In this document: positions 16,549 to 25,572 of the stretch, piece by piece | Layout: every line of letters starts with the position of its first letter | How positions within the stretch are numbered: the first letter of the stretch is position 1 | Notes under the pieces: generated by a model | The model's input: only the letters and a program-made list of their open reading frames with translations | Database searches by the model: none | What the model was told of the DNA's origin: nothing | NCBI RefSeq assembly: GCF_900094585.1 | Contig: NZ_FMAG01000004.1 | Span: forward strand, 868,001 to 932,000 | Source of the DNA: Martinezella multihospitum | GTDB lineage: Bacteria > Pseudomonadota > Alphaproteobacteria > Rhizobiales > Rhizobiaceae | Length of the DNA: 64,000 bases | Direction: 5' to 3' | Program-made: the position numbers and the translations under genes

Positions 16549-19500
16549 TCAGACCCGGTGCAACTTCCAGGTTCTGATTTCGAACGGCATGATGTCAGCG
16601 GGTCCGGTGCGTTCGATCGGTTCCTCAAGGATGTTCAGCGGGTCCGATGCTCGCCATCCCGATGGTAGGGTCAGCGACAGACGGCCGCGCCGGCCGGCCG
16701 GTTCGTAAAGTCGCAGGACGAGGCCCTCCCCTTCCTCGGCAGGCTTCAGGCCCGAGAAGGCGACCGGTGTACCTTCGATGCCAAGCGGCGACAAGGTGCC
16801 GGCCGCAAGACCGCTTGCCTCCATGCTGATCAGCGGCTGGTTGAGATCGATCGCCTCCGGCAGAACGCCGCCTTCATACCAGGCACCCTCATGCGGCATC
16901 AGCGCGTATGTAAAACTCTGCTGGCCTTCATCGGCGAGCGGATCGGGATAGATCGGTGAGCGGACAAGGCTCATGCCGATGACATTGCCGCGGGCGCTAT
17001 GACCATATTTGGCGTTGTTGAGCAGAGCGACGCCGAAACCAGGCTCGCTCAGATCGACGAAGCGATGTGCCGCCGCCTCGAACATTGCCTGCTCCCAGGA
17101 GGTGTTGGTGTGGGTTTGCCGCTCGACAATGCCGAAAGCGCATTCGAAAGTCGCGGTGCGCGACCGCACGGCGACCGGGTTCAGGGTCCGAAGCAGGGTG
17201 CGCCGGTCATGCCAGTCGATGGTCGTTTCGATATCGAGCCTGCGGGCATTGGCCGTCAAAACATAAAGCTGGATCACGGTCGAGTTTCGATATCGATGGA
17301 TAACACGGATCGCGGCGCGATGCGGCCCTTCCTCGACCAGGCTGATGCTTTCGGGCTGGTCCAGACGGATGCCTTTTTCGGCATAATCGGCATCCACGTC
17401 CCAGGCATCCCAGTTGCGCGGCTTGTCGGCGGGATAGACCCAGAGCTGGTTCGCAGCCCCTTCGATCGCTTCTCGTCCCGTCGCCTTGTGATTAAGGCTC
17501 GATACGGCACCGTCCTTGCCGATCACGACAGACAGATGCTCGTTTTCGAGATGATGGCTATCGGCTTTCAGTGGCCCGGCCGGCCTTATCGCCTTGCGGT
17601 CCAAGATTGCGACGGCAAGAGGCGCGACCGGATCGGCGGATGCGAGGACCGTTCCATCAGACAGCGTTGCGGTGAGCGGGCGTGGCGAAAGCGATGGATT
17701 GACGACAATGAGCGCATCCGTGACGCCGCCCGCCGGAAGATGGGCCGATAGCGTCTTCAGAGCACTTGCCTGCTTCGCCCTAGCATTGCCGATCACGCCG
17801 TCAAGTTCCCGCTCGGCATCGGCGTAGACCTCGCGGATACTCGATCCCGGCAGGATATCGTGAAACTCGTTCTTCAGAACGACGCGCCAATCCTCCTCGA
17901 GGCTTTGAGGTTTGGCAGCACCCAGCATATGGGCGAGCGAGGCAAGCGTCTCTGCCGTGATCAGGGCACGTTCGGCCTGGCGGTGCTTGCGCTTGACGCC
18001 ACTTTGCGTCGTTAGCGTCGCGCGGTGCAGCTCGAGGTAGATTTCACCATCCCAGACCGGAAGCTCCTTTTCCGCCGCGGTACGATGCGCCTTTTCGTAA
18101 TAGCCTTTCACGGTGCCCCAGCGCGCCTTCGGGATCGCCGGGAAGTCCCGCAGCTGCACTTCGCGCTCGACCATTTCCGGCGTGACGCCGCCGCCGCCAT
18201 CGCCATAGCCGACGGCCAGCAGCGACGCTTCATGCTGCAACTTGCCACGGAAATTCTTCCATGTCGGGACGAAGCAATCTGGCTGCACGAAGCCGTTATA
18301 ACCTTGCATGGGATTGTCGAAGGTATGGGTCAGCACCTTGCTACCGTCGAGGCCCTTCCACCAGAACAGATCGGATGGAATGTGGTTGGTCTCGCTCCAG
18401 TTCACCTTGATCGTGAAGAAGCTGTCGATGCCCCCAAGCCGCAGGATTTGCGGCAGGGCCCCGGAGAAACCGAAACAGTCGGGCAGCCAGCAGACGCTAT
18501 GGCGCAGGCCGAAATGCTTTTCGAAAAAGCGCTGGCCGTAGAGAACCTGGCGCACCAGGCTCTCGCCCGTCGGCATGTTGGTGTCGGGCTCGACCCACAT
18601 GCCGCCGACGGTTTCCCATTTGCCCTCGGCAACCTTCGCCTTGATCCGCTCAAGCAGTTCCGGATCATCCTCTTCCATCTGCGCATAATAATGGGCAGTC
18701 GATTGATTGAACCGGAAGTCGTCGGAGCGTTCCATCAGCGAAAGCGCGGTGTTGAAAGTGCGGCGCATCTTGCGGCGCGTCTCGCCATAGGGCCAAAGCC
18801 ACGCCAGATCAATATGGGCATGGCCGGTCAACAGCAGTTCGCCATTCTGCGGGAAGCGCTTTTGAAGCTCTTTCAGTTGCGCAAGCAATTCATCATGGGC
18901 AGCGGCGGCCGAAGCGCTCTGCGCTTCGCTGAGACCGGCGGGATTGTCCTGAAGCTCCGGCAGCTCCCAGATCTTCTGCTGCATCGCCGCGTTGGCCGTG
19001 CGCGAGATATAGGCTGACGTGTCCGAGGGCCAATCGAGGCTGCGCAGTGCCCGTTCGGCCGCATCGATCAGATGTGGCACGGCTTCATGGCCCTCGAGGA
19101 TATCGGCCGCCTCGCCGATCTGCTGCAACAGGAGATGCAGCCGGTGGACCGGTTCATCCAGCCAGATCAGCCGCGCCTTGTTCAGCTTCGGCGCCCTGTT
19201 CGGCTCTCCGAAGGGAAAGCGCGCGACGCTTTCGGTCGTGATCTGGAAATTCCGACCCTTGATCGGAAACTCCTGGTGATAGGGGTCGAGCCCGAATGTC
19301 TCCGTTTCACCATCAGGATAACGCAGCGTCAGCAGGCTCTCGCCGCCAAGGTCGAGCTGCAGGCGGATCTGCTCGAGCGGCCAGCCCTGCGGCGCCGTTG
19401 CCGTGGCAGCGAAGTGAACCGTTCCCTTGCGATGCGGCCAATCCTGGTGATGCGCAATCGGCTCCCCATCGAGGGTCCAACCGTCGATCGCGAGGCTTTG

Positions 19501-19575
19501 CCTGTCGCGCCAATGCGCAAGCTCCGTAGTGCGGACTTTCAGGCGATCAAGGCGTTGGGCAATAGTGAGAGACAT
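16549..19575 (-). CDS. alpha-mannosidase, glycoside hydrolase family 38
   Basis: A 1008-residue enzyme of normal length for bacterial GH38. LTGHAHIDLAWLWP carries the zinc-binding His-x-Asp, and WLPDCFGFSGALPQIL carries the nucleophile aspartate. HFDNP-like and HDILPGSS segments contribute further metal and substrate residues. No signal peptide is seen, so it acts in the cytoplasm, cutting terminal alpha-mannosides brought in by the neighbouring ABC importer. It converges with that operon and ends 51 bases from it. Confidence 0.9.
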   Translation of the reverse strand: MSLTIAQRLDRLKVRTTELAHWRDRQSLAIDGWTLDGEPIAHHQDWPHRKGTVHFAATATAPQGWPLEQIRLQLDLGGESLLTLRYPDGETETFGLDPYHQEFPIKGRNFQITTESVARFPFGEPNRAPKLNKARLIWLDEPVHRLHLLLQQIGEAADILEGHEAVPHLIDAAERALRSLDWPSDTSAYISRTANAAMQQKIWELPELQDNPAGLSEAQSASAAAAHDELLAQLKELQKRFPQNGELLLTGHAHIDLAWLWPYGETRRKMRRTFNTALSLMERSDDFRFNQSTAHYYAQMEEDDPELLERIKAKVAEGKWETVGGMWVEPDTNMPTGESLVRQVLYGQRFFEKHFGLRHSVCWLPDCFGFSGALPQILRLGGIDSFFTIKVNWSETNHIPSDLFWWKGLDGSKVLTHTFDNPMQGYNGFVQPDCFVPTWKNFRGKLQHEASLLAVGYGDGGGGVTPEMVEREVQLRDFPAIPKARWGTVKGYYEKAHRTAAEKELPVWDGEIYLELHRATLTTQSGVKRKHRQAERALITAETLASLAHMLGAAKPQSLEEDWRVVLKNEFHDILPGSSIREVYADAERELDGVIGNARAKQASALKTLSAHLPAGGVTDALIVVNPSLSPRPLTATLSDGTVLASADPVAPLAVAILDRKAIRPAGPLKADSHHLENEHLSVVIGKDGAVSSLNHKATGREAIEGAANQLWVYPADKPRNWDAWDVDADYAEKGIRLDQPESISLVEEGPHRAAIRVIHRYRNSTVIQLYVLTANARRLDIETTIDWHDRRTLLRTLNPVAVRSRTATFECAFGIVERQTHTNTSWEQAMFEAAAHRFVDLSEPGFGVALLNNAKYGHSARGNVIGMSLVRSPIYPDPLADEGQQSFTYALMPHEGAWYEGGVLPEAIDLNQPLISMEASGLAAGTLSPLGIEGTPVAFSGLKPAEEGEGLVLRLYEPAGRRGRLSLTLPSGWRASDPLNILEEPIERTGPADIMPFEIRTWKLHRV

Positions 19576-20059
19576 TGGCGGGTCCTATCGGAAAATCGGC
19601 AACTGACGGCGGAGGAGAGAACATATCAGTGCAAATAGGTCGCAAGCCCTGCGCCCCATCTCCTCCAAGCGGATCGCATAGCCCGACTTAGATTAAGTAA
19701 CTTTGTTTTGGCGTCAAGCGCACAAGAAATAAGTTGCGAAAGTTTTGTCCGTTGTCGATGCCCCCGATCAATCTTCCCCAATTCCGATCTTTCATCGAAA
19801 TGTTGGCTTAAATCTTTCCATCCACCTACCTTCAGGATTTTCAGTGATTGACAGGCGATAAGTTGCGGATGCATTTCTGGCGATTGCAGCAGTCCGCTTT
19901 AGATGCGGGTGCAAAGCCTGAATTGGATTGAACGAATACAGGTCCGCTCTACATCAATGCCTGCGCGACCCCCTTCATGCCAAACGGGGCCGGCACCGGG
20001 GATAGCGAGTATCCATCGCTTTTCGAGAACACCACCGTCGATACAGGCGTTCAGAATAA
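19576..20059. other. 484-bp gap with no supported gene
   Basis: Upstream of the mannosidase gene. It should hold that gene's promoter (leftward). From about 19690 to 19870 the composition is more A+T rich. Small open frames on both strands lack ribosome sites or recognisable motifs. The region runs into the broken rhodanese gene and may contain its unrecognisable front end. Confidence 0.4.
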
Positions 20060-20449
20060 CCTGGCAATGTCGCCGCCGTATCCAGTCAAGCCCGCTGGTA
20101 CAATATCCATGCACTTGACATCCATGTACTTGACGGCGGCATTCCGGCATGGACGGCAAATAGCAATGGCGCGCCTCTTCCGACCTTCGACACGCCCGGT
20201 GTTGATTTCCCGATCTGGGTGCGGAAGGAGAAGAACACACCGGTGATCTCAGCTAAGGATCTGAAGGCGCTGCATGATGGGGGGGAAGACGTCATCGTCA
20301 TCGATACGCGCACTGTTCCGGAATTCGTGCGCGACCATGTGCCGGGCGCCGTCAGCGTGCCGGGCGCAGAATTGGCGCTGCGCTTCCAGCGGTCGCTCAC
20401 ATGCACCATTCACCAGGCCGGTTTTGATTTCGGCCTTGCCAACGCCTAG
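20060..20449 (+). pseudogene. rhodanese-type sulfurtransferase remnant
   Basis: After a TAA at 20057, one frame reads the end of one rhodanese domain (VLDGGIPAWTANSNG) and then the start of a second (VISAKDLKALHDGG, VIVIDTRTVPEFVRDHVPGA, VSVPGAELALRF). Then homology stops abruptly near 20389 and an unrelated tail runs to a stop at 20449. Both the front of the first domain and the catalytic cysteine loop of the second are missing. This is the scar of a tandem-rhodanese gene, cut at both ends by rearrangement. A GTG at 20219 could start a 76-residue product, but it would be non-functional. Confidence 0.65.
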
Positions 20450-20498
20450 TAATCTGCGGCGAGCCGCCGCCCCAAGCACGCCCACCGGAGCAATAGCC

Positions 20499-20515
20499 CG
20501 GCCTCGCTCAGGCCG
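20499..20515 (-). terminator. short GC-rich hairpin after the amino-acid importer operon
   Basis: CGGCCT and AGGCCG with a 5-base loop, 15 bases past the ATPase stop on the leftward strand. No T-run is evident, so it is only a weak terminator candidate. Confidence 0.35.
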
Positions 20516-20529
20516 CCCTTGATGCGATG

Positions 20530-21321
20530 TCAGAGCAACATCGACGCACCGCGATCGAGATAGGTATCGAGGAATTGCTCAAGACGAGGGTTTCTCGGCT
20601 TCTTGAAAACCTCCTGAGGCGGTCCGCTAAACAGTACCTTGCCGTGATCGAGAAAGATGATCTGCTGACCGACGGTCGCAGCAAAACCGATTTCATGAGA
20701 GACAACGACCATGGTCATACCCTCGGCTGCCAGATCGCGCATGACGTTCAGGACTTCGCCCGTTAGCTCCGGATCAAGGGATGAAGTCGGCTCATCGAAC
20801 AGCATGATCTTCGGCTTTAATGCCAGGGCGCGGGCGATCGCGACGCGTTGCTGCTGTCCGCCGGAAAGCTGCGAGGGATAATGCCCTGCTCTTGCTTCGA
20901 GCCCCACCTTGACGAGCTGCACCATGGCCGCATCTTCGGCCTGCTTCCGGCTCATCTTGTGAACCGTCTTCAACGCCTCGCTGACATTACCGAGCGCAGT
21001 CATATGCGGCCAAAGATTGAACTGCTGAAACACCATGCCGATCTGAGCGCGGATCGCGCGATTGGTCGCCGCCGAAATGCGTTCACGACGTCCCTGGGAA
21101 TCCTCGGCAAAGCCAAGGACCTCGCCGTTGATGGAGATCGTTCCGCGCGTTGCCTCCTCAAGAAAGGCCATGCATCGCAAAAGCGTACTCTTGCCGGAGC
21201 CGGATGGACCGATGAGACACGAGACCTGTCCCGGCTCGATGACAAGATCGATGCCGTGAAGAACCGTGGTTTCTCCGAACGTCTTGACGAGATTGCTGAC
21301 TGCTATAGCGGGGACGCTCAT
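20530..21321 (-). CDS. polar amino-acid ABC importer ATP-binding protein
   Basis: A 263-residue single-cassette ATPase of the GlnQ/HisP type: Walker A GPSGSGKST, signature LSGGQQQRVAIARAL, Walker B IMLFDEPTSSLDPEL and switch HEIGF. The ATG at 21321 overlaps the upstream permease stop by 4 bases. It is the distal gene of an SBP-permease-permease-ATPase operon. Linked genes suggest an unusual amino acid or opine-like ligand. Confidence 0.9.
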   Translation of the reverse strand: MSVPAIAVSNLVKTFGETTVLHGIDLVIEPGQVSCLIGPSGSGKSTLLRCMAFLEEATRGTISINGEVLGFAEDSQGRRERISAATNRAIRAQIGMVFQQFNLWPHMTALGNVSEALKTVHKMSRKQAEDAAMVQLVKVGLEARAGHYPSQLSGGQQQRVAIARALALKPKIMLFDEPTSSLDPELTGEVLNVMRDLAAEGMTMVVVSHEIGFAATVGQQIIFLDHGKVLFSGPPQEVFKKPRNPRLEQFLDTYLDRGASMLL

Positions 21322-21986
21322 GCGTTGAAAAACCTGAATCTGGAAAGTTTCGTTTCGGCAAGATTGCCAAGCCAGCCGGTGACTTCGACGAGCACCCAAT
21401 AGAAGAGCGCCAGCGCGGACAGCGCTTCGACGAAGGCATATTGCTGCGATCCGATCGCGCTTAGCGTCGCCGTCAGCTCCGGCACGGTGATGATCGACAG
21501 CACCGCCGTCTCCTTCATCAGGATGACGACCATGTTCACGGAGGGCGGCAGCACCAGCATCGTCATCTCGGGCAAGAGAATGCGCCGGATGATCTGCCCC
21601 CGCGTCAGGCCGACGCACTCGCCAGCCTCGATATGGCCCTTTGGCACGGCCCGAAATCCGGAACGGAAGATTTCGCTGAAATAGGCCGCGCCATAGATCG
21701 AAATGCCGATCAGACCGGCAGGCAGGGGATCGAGCTCGAGGCCGACGAAGGGGCCGCCATAGTAGACGAGGAAGATCTGGATGAGAAACGGCGTTCCGCG
21801 CAGCACGGCTACGATGGCACCCAGTATCTTGTCGACCAACATGCCGCCATATTGCCGGGCGATCGCCATCAGGAAGCCTATGACGGCCGCAGCGATAGTG
21901 CCGAGGATCCAGATCATGATCGTCACGCCGGCGCCACTGAGGATGGCAGGCCATTGCCCGATGAGCACATTGATGTCGAAGGTCAT
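21318..21986 (-). CDS. polar amino-acid ABC importer permease 2
   Basis: A 222-residue HisMQ-type inner-membrane permease with about five spans. The ATPase-contact loop reads EAGECVGLTRGQIIRRILLPE, and YGAAYFSEIFRSGFRAVPKGH is characteristic of the family. It overlaps its neighbours by 4 bases on both sides, so the three membrane and ATPase genes are translationally coupled. Confidence 0.9.
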   Translation of the reverse strand: MTFDINVLIGQWPAILSGAGVTIMIWILGTIAAAVIGFLMAIARQYGGMLVDKILGAIVAVLRGTPFLIQIFLVYYGGPFVGLELDPLPAGLIGISIYGAAYFSEIFRSGFRAVPKGHIEAGECVGLTRGQIIRRILLPEMTMLVLPPSVNMVVILMKETAVLSIITVPELTATLSAIGSQQYAFVEALSALALFYWVLVEVTGWLGNLAETKLSRFRFFNA

Positions 21987-22624
21987 CGCGGCACCCCGGG
22001 CAATCTGCTTTCGATCAGGCCGCCGGCAAGCGCCACCACCCAGTTGATGACGAGATAGATGAGGCCGGCGGATGCGAAGAGCTGCAGCGGCAGAAAGGTA
22101 CTGCCGGCAAGATCCTGCGCCATGCGGGTCAGTTCGACGATGCCGACGACCGAGACCAGTGACGACGCCTTCAGAATGAGGATTGCCTCGTTGACGAGAG
22201 CAGGAAATGTCAGGCGCAGGGCGATTGGAACCTTGATGCGGCGAAAGATCTGGCGCGGCGTCAGCCCGACCATCTCTGCCGACTCCACCAGACCGAGCGG
22301 CACGCTGGCAAAGCCGCCGCGCAGGTTCTCCGCCTGATATGCGGCCGTGCAGAGCGACAAGCCGATGATCGCGGCAACGATGCTCGGCACGTTGATGCCG
22401 ACGGCTGGAAGCAGATTGTAAATCAGCAGCAATTGCACCAGCAGCGGCACGCCCCGAAAGAAACTGATGAAAATCTGGGCAGGTCGCACGAAAAGGCTAC
22501 GCCTCGTCAGCAGCATTCCTGAAATGAGGATCGCAATCGCAAAACCGATAAGGATCGACACGAGGCTGATCGTCACCGTGTAGATGGATGCCTGCAGAAG
22601 CAACCCGAAGAGCTCGATGGACAT
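21983..22624 (-). CDS. polar amino-acid ABC importer permease 1
   Basis: A 213-residue HisMQ-type permease. ESAEMVGLTPRQIFRRIKVP is the EAA loop, and SFFRGVPLLVQLLLIY the typical first-half signature. It pairs with the permease at 21318. It is separated by 97 bases, containing a stem-loop, from the binding-protein gene upstream. Confidence 0.9.
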   Translation of the reverse strand: MSIELFGLLLQASIYTVTISLVSILIGFAIAILISGMLLTRRSLFVRPAQIFISFFRGVPLLVQLLLIYNLLPAVGINVPSIVAAIIGLSLCTAAYQAENLRGGFASVPLGLVESAEMVGLTPRQIFRRIKVPIALRLTFPALVNEAILILKASSLVSVVGIVELTRMAQDLAGSTFLPLQLFASAGLIYLVINWVVALAGGLIESRLPGVPR

Positions 22625-22673
22625 TGTTGAGTTTTCGCCCGCTTGGTGACCAGAAAGCCGCGATCTCGTTTAC

Positions 22674-22706
22674 CGGCCATGCCCGACAAAAGCGCGGGCA
22701 CGGCCG
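22674..22706 (-). terminator. intercistronic stem-loop after the binding-protein gene
   Basis: On the leftward strand, arms CGGCCGTGCCCG and CGGGCATGGCCG (one G-T pair) with a 9-base loop, in the gap between the binding-protein and permease genes. It has no T-run. Position suggests 3-prime protection of the binding-protein mRNA or partial read-through. Confidence 0.6.
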
Positions 22707-22721
22707 ATCTCCGAGGACTGA

Positions 22722-23549
22722 TCAGAACGCAGGGTCCTTGACGGCGTCAGGCGTATCGAAGCTCGCGCCGAACCACTTCTTCTGCAGCGTCGCCATGCGG
22801 CCGTCCGCCTTGATCTTCAACATGGCGGCATCGATGGCGTCCATCAATGGCGCATGATCGGCATCCTTCAGGCCGATAAAGCCGAAATAGGATTTCTTGC
22901 CGAAGGGCGGCAGCACGACTTCGAACGTGCCTTCACGCTGCTTGGCGACAAAAGCAATATTCGGCAGCGAGTTGGCGACGCCGGCGATACGGCCGGCTGC
23001 CAGATCCGCATAGGATTCCGTAAAGGCCGGATATTCGCGGATCTCGGCCTTGGTCGGCAGAGTGTCGGAAAACTCCTTGAGCTGATCAAGCTGGGCGGTC
23101 GCCTTGCCGACGCCGATCTTCTTGCCGGCAATGTCTTCCGGCTTGTTGATCGTCTTGTCACCGGCCTTCTTCAGGATCGCGATGGTTGCTTCGGCCAAGG
23201 GCGGCGTGAAGCGATAGCGCTCCATGCGCTTCTTGGTGATGGTCGCCGGCCCGGCAACGACGTCGAACTTGCCGGCTTCGAGCGCCGGGAAGACGCCATC
23301 CCACGGCAAGGTGACCCATTCGATCTTCACGCCAAGTTCCTTGCCGATCTCATCGAAGAGGTCGACGTTCAAGCCGACATGCTTTCCAGCATCGATGAAA
23401 TCGAACGGAGCAAAGGCCGTCTCGGTGCCGACCTTCAGGGTGCCGGCAGCCTTGACGGCGGCAAGCGTATCAGCCGCATGGGCCGAAATCGTTGCACCAA
23501 ACAAAAGCGCTGCGCCAACCAGCCCCTTCAGAAGCGAATTCTTCCTCAT
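22722..23549 (-). CDS. polar amino-acid binding protein of ABC importer
   Basis: A 275-residue SBP_bac_3 protein. The signal peptide (KGLVGAALLFGATISAHA) ends near residue 25. The mature part has GTLKVGTETAFAPFDFID, NVDLFDEIGKELGVK and VVAGPATITKKRMERY, the standard ligand-binding core. The start at 23549 has GGAGAGAA upstream. It heads the leftward operon and is divergent from a GntR regulator, which probably controls it. Confidence 0.88.
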   Translation of the reverse strand: MRKNSLLKGLVGAALLFGATISAHAADTLAAVKAAGTLKVGTETAFAPFDFIDAGKHVGLNVDLFDEIGKELGVKIEWVTLPWDGVFPALEAGKFDVVAGPATITKKRMERYRFTPPLAEATIAILKKAGDKTINKPEDIAGKKIGVGKATAQLDQLKEFSDTLPTKAEIREYPAFTESYADLAAGRIAGVANSLPNIAFVAKQREGTFEVVLPPFGKKSYFGFIGLKDADHAPLMDAIDAAMLKIKADGRMATLQKKWFGASFDTPDAVKDPAF

Positions 23550-23636
23550 GTTTTCTCTCCAGTTTTTTGCCCTTCCGTTGGAAGGTCCAGGTTCCCCAAG
23601 CGTCGTCCCGTCTAGGCGGATTTCTATGATCCGCTT

Positions 23637-23648
23637 TTGTCTATACAA
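23637..23648 (+). promoter_or_regulatory. GntR (HutC-type) operator candidate
   Basis: TTGTCTATACAA, an inverted repeat TTGT-N4-ACAA containing TGT-N4-ACA, which fits HutC-subfamily sites. It lies in the 230-base divergent gap, 88 bases before the importer start and 131 bases before the GntR start. A related TAGATACAGACTGG follows at once and may be a second weak half site. Confidence 0.45.
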
Positions 23649-23779
23649 ATAGATACAGACTGGCCTACACTGTCAAATACAAAACTCAAAAGACGCAAGA
23701 TTTGTGCCGCATGATGTCTAGATATCCGACAGAAGCGGCCTTCACAGATACAGAATTCATCGCTGGAGCAAGGTGAGCG

Positions 23780-24523
23780 TTGATCCCAATTCATCAGAGA
23801 ATTCTCAAGGACATCGAAAGCAGGATCATGAGCGGCATCTGGCCGCCCGGTCACCGAATACCCGTCGAACACGAGTTGCTGAAAGAATATCAATGTTCTC
23901 GTATGACCGTGAATAAGGCGCTTTCGACCCTGGCTGAACGTGGCATGATCATACGTCGCCGCAAGCTTGGTTCCTTCGTCGCCTCGCGGCAGATCGACCG
24001 GACGGTGATGGACATCCAGGACATTTCCACGGAAGCGGAGTTGGCAGGACATGAACACAGTCACAAGATCCTGATGCGGAAAATCGAGATGCTGGACTCT
24101 ACCACCGCGACGCGGCTCGGCGAAGCCGAGGGAGCGGAAATCTTGCGACTTCACTGCCTGCATGCGGTTGACGGCAAGGCCAATGCGCTGGAGCGACGCA
24201 TCATCATGCTTGACCTGGTACCATCAGCAAGAGCCGAGAGCTTCGCTTCGGTCCCGCCCGGCAAATGGTTGCTGGACATGGTCCCCTGGTCGAAGGCCCG
24301 GCATGTCATTCGAGCCGTATCAGCCGACGCCAACACGGCGCGCCTGCTCGAAACCGAGCGTGGCGAAGCCTGCCTGACGCTTATCCGCCAGACATGGCAG
24401 AGCAGTCGCACGGTCACCTATGTCGAATTCGTGCATCCCGGCGACCGTTTCCAGTTTGCCGGCGACTTTCATCCCAATGAAAGAGGCGCCATCGATCAAC
24501 CGCCGCAAGGAAGCGCCTCTTGA
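23780..24523 (+). CDS. GntR-family regulator, HutC subfamily
   Basis: A 247-residue regulator. The winged helix lies at residues 1-75 (HQRILKDIESRIMSGIWPPG, CSRMTVNKALSTLAERG, RRKLGSFVA). The UTRA-type effector domain has HEHSHKILMRKIEMLD and VTYVEFVHPGDRFQFAGDF. The only start that keeps the whole helix-turn-helix is TTG 23780, because a TGA lies just upstream in frame. HutC itself senses urocanate, and relatives sense other catabolites. It is divergent from the importer and overlaps the LysR gene by 4 bases. Confidence 0.82.
   Translation: MIPIHQRILKDIESRIMSGIWPPGHRIPVEHELLKEYQCSRMTVNKALSTLAERGMIIRRRKLGSFVASRQIDRTVMDIQDISTEAELAGHEHSHKILMRKIEMLDSTTATRLGEAEGAEILRLHCLHAVDGKANALERRIIMLDLVPSARAESFASVPPGKWLLDMVPWSKARHVIRAVSADANTARLLETERGEACLTLIRQTWQSSRTVTYVEFVHPGDRFQFAGDFHPNERGAIDQPPQGSAS
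24481..24521 (+). promoter_or_regulatory. inverted repeat enclosing the LysR start
   Basis: AAGAGGCGC at 24481-24489 and GCGCCTCTT at 24513-24521 are perfect 9-base arms. The loop contains AAGGAA (24507-24512), the likely ribosome site, and the downstream arm includes two bases of the TTG start. Folding would hide the start until the upstream GntR gene is translated through it, coupling the two regulators. Confidence 0.4.
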
Positions 24524-25461
24524 GCGACAAACGGATCAGCAGGGCAGTTCCGCTCAAGGGCTTGCAGGCCTTCGAAGCCGTCGGCCGTTGTGGCAGCGTG
24601 AGCGCCGCGGCGTTGGAACTGAAGGTTTCGCCCGGAGCGATCAGTCAGCAGATCCGCAAGATCGAAAGCTTTCTCGGCGTCACCTTGCTCGAGCGCAATG
24701 GCCGCACGGTGGAACTCACCCAATGGGGACGGCTCTATCATCAGGAAGTATCGAAAGGATTCGAACAGTTCGCAGCTGCAGAGCAGATCCTGGAACGGGC
24801 ACGTAACGAGAATGCCCTTGTCCTCAGCGCCCTGTCTTCCGTCGTCAACAAATGGATCGGCCGCCGGATCTTCGACTGGCAGGCCCTTCATCCAAACGCG
24901 CATGTTAGGATCGTCGGCCGCGACAAGGAACCGCGCATGGGCTTCGACGACATCGATTTCCGCATCAGCTACGGATCGGACGTGCTGCAGCATGAACACT
25001 ATACGGAGCTGTTTCGCGACTGGGTGGTTCCCGCCTGCTCGCCGGCATTGGTCAAGGGCAAGACGCCCTCTGCCGCACAGCTTCTCGAATATCCGCTCCT
25101 GCATGTCGAATGGGAGCGGCATTTCACGCCCTATCCGAGTTGGCTTGAATTCGCCGCGAAAACGGGGACCACTCTCGCGGAGACCGCCGCCGGCCTCTCC
25201 TTCACGCTGTCCAGCAGCGCCATTGACGCGGCCGTTAACAAACGCGGCGTCGTTCTCGCACAAATGTCGATGATCGCGGATGAGCTTGAGGCGCAGACGC
25301 TGGTCATTCCCGTCGACATACGCATCGCCTTGCGCGAAAGTTACTTTCTCGCCTGGGACAGGGCGGCTTTGGAAAAGCCGCATGGACGCCAATTCCGCGA
25401 TTGGCTGCTCGCCGTCTCCCGCCAGCAGGCCATTCTGTCGGCACCCAGATCAACTGTTTAG
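24520..25461 (+). CDS. LysR-family regulator (GcvA-like)
   Basis: A 313-residue LysR protein. The N-terminal helix-turn-helix reads LKGLQAFEAVGRCGSVSAAA, VSPGAISQQIRKIESFLG and LLERNGRTVELT, and PLKGLQAFEA is typical of the GcvA/AmpR branch. The effector domain follows from about residue 90. It begins at TTG overlapping the GntR stop. It probably activates the monooxygenase genes just downstream in response to a pathway intermediate. Confidence 0.85.
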   Translation: MSDKRISRAVPLKGLQAFEAVGRCGSVSAAALELKVSPGAISQQIRKIESFLGVTLLERNGRTVELTQWGRLYHQEVSKGFEQFAAAEQILERARNENALVLSALSSVVNKWIGRRIFDWQALHPNAHVRIVGRDKEPRMGFDDIDFRISYGSDVLQHEHYTELFRDWVVPACSPALVKGKTPSAAQLLEYPLLHVEWERHFTPYPSWLEFAAKTGTTLAETAAGLSFTLSSSAIDAAVNKRGVVLAQMSMIADELEAQTLVIPVDIRIALRESYFLAWDRAALEKPHGRQFRDWLLAVSRQQAILSAPRSTV

Positions 25462-25572
25462 AAAAACTAAAACGGAACTCAGCTGCACGATATTGATGAA
25501 TTTTTGCGCCTGGCGATAATTTGCGCATTCGCCTTCAAAGGGACGGCGTGACCGACATAAAGGGAGAGTTCG

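Noticed and set aside
20105..20140. ACTTGAC repeated in the rhodanese remnant, resembling the XRE-cupin operator half site
   Set aside because: Only half sites in direct orientation, inside a decayed coding sequence and far from the regulator; likely coincidence.
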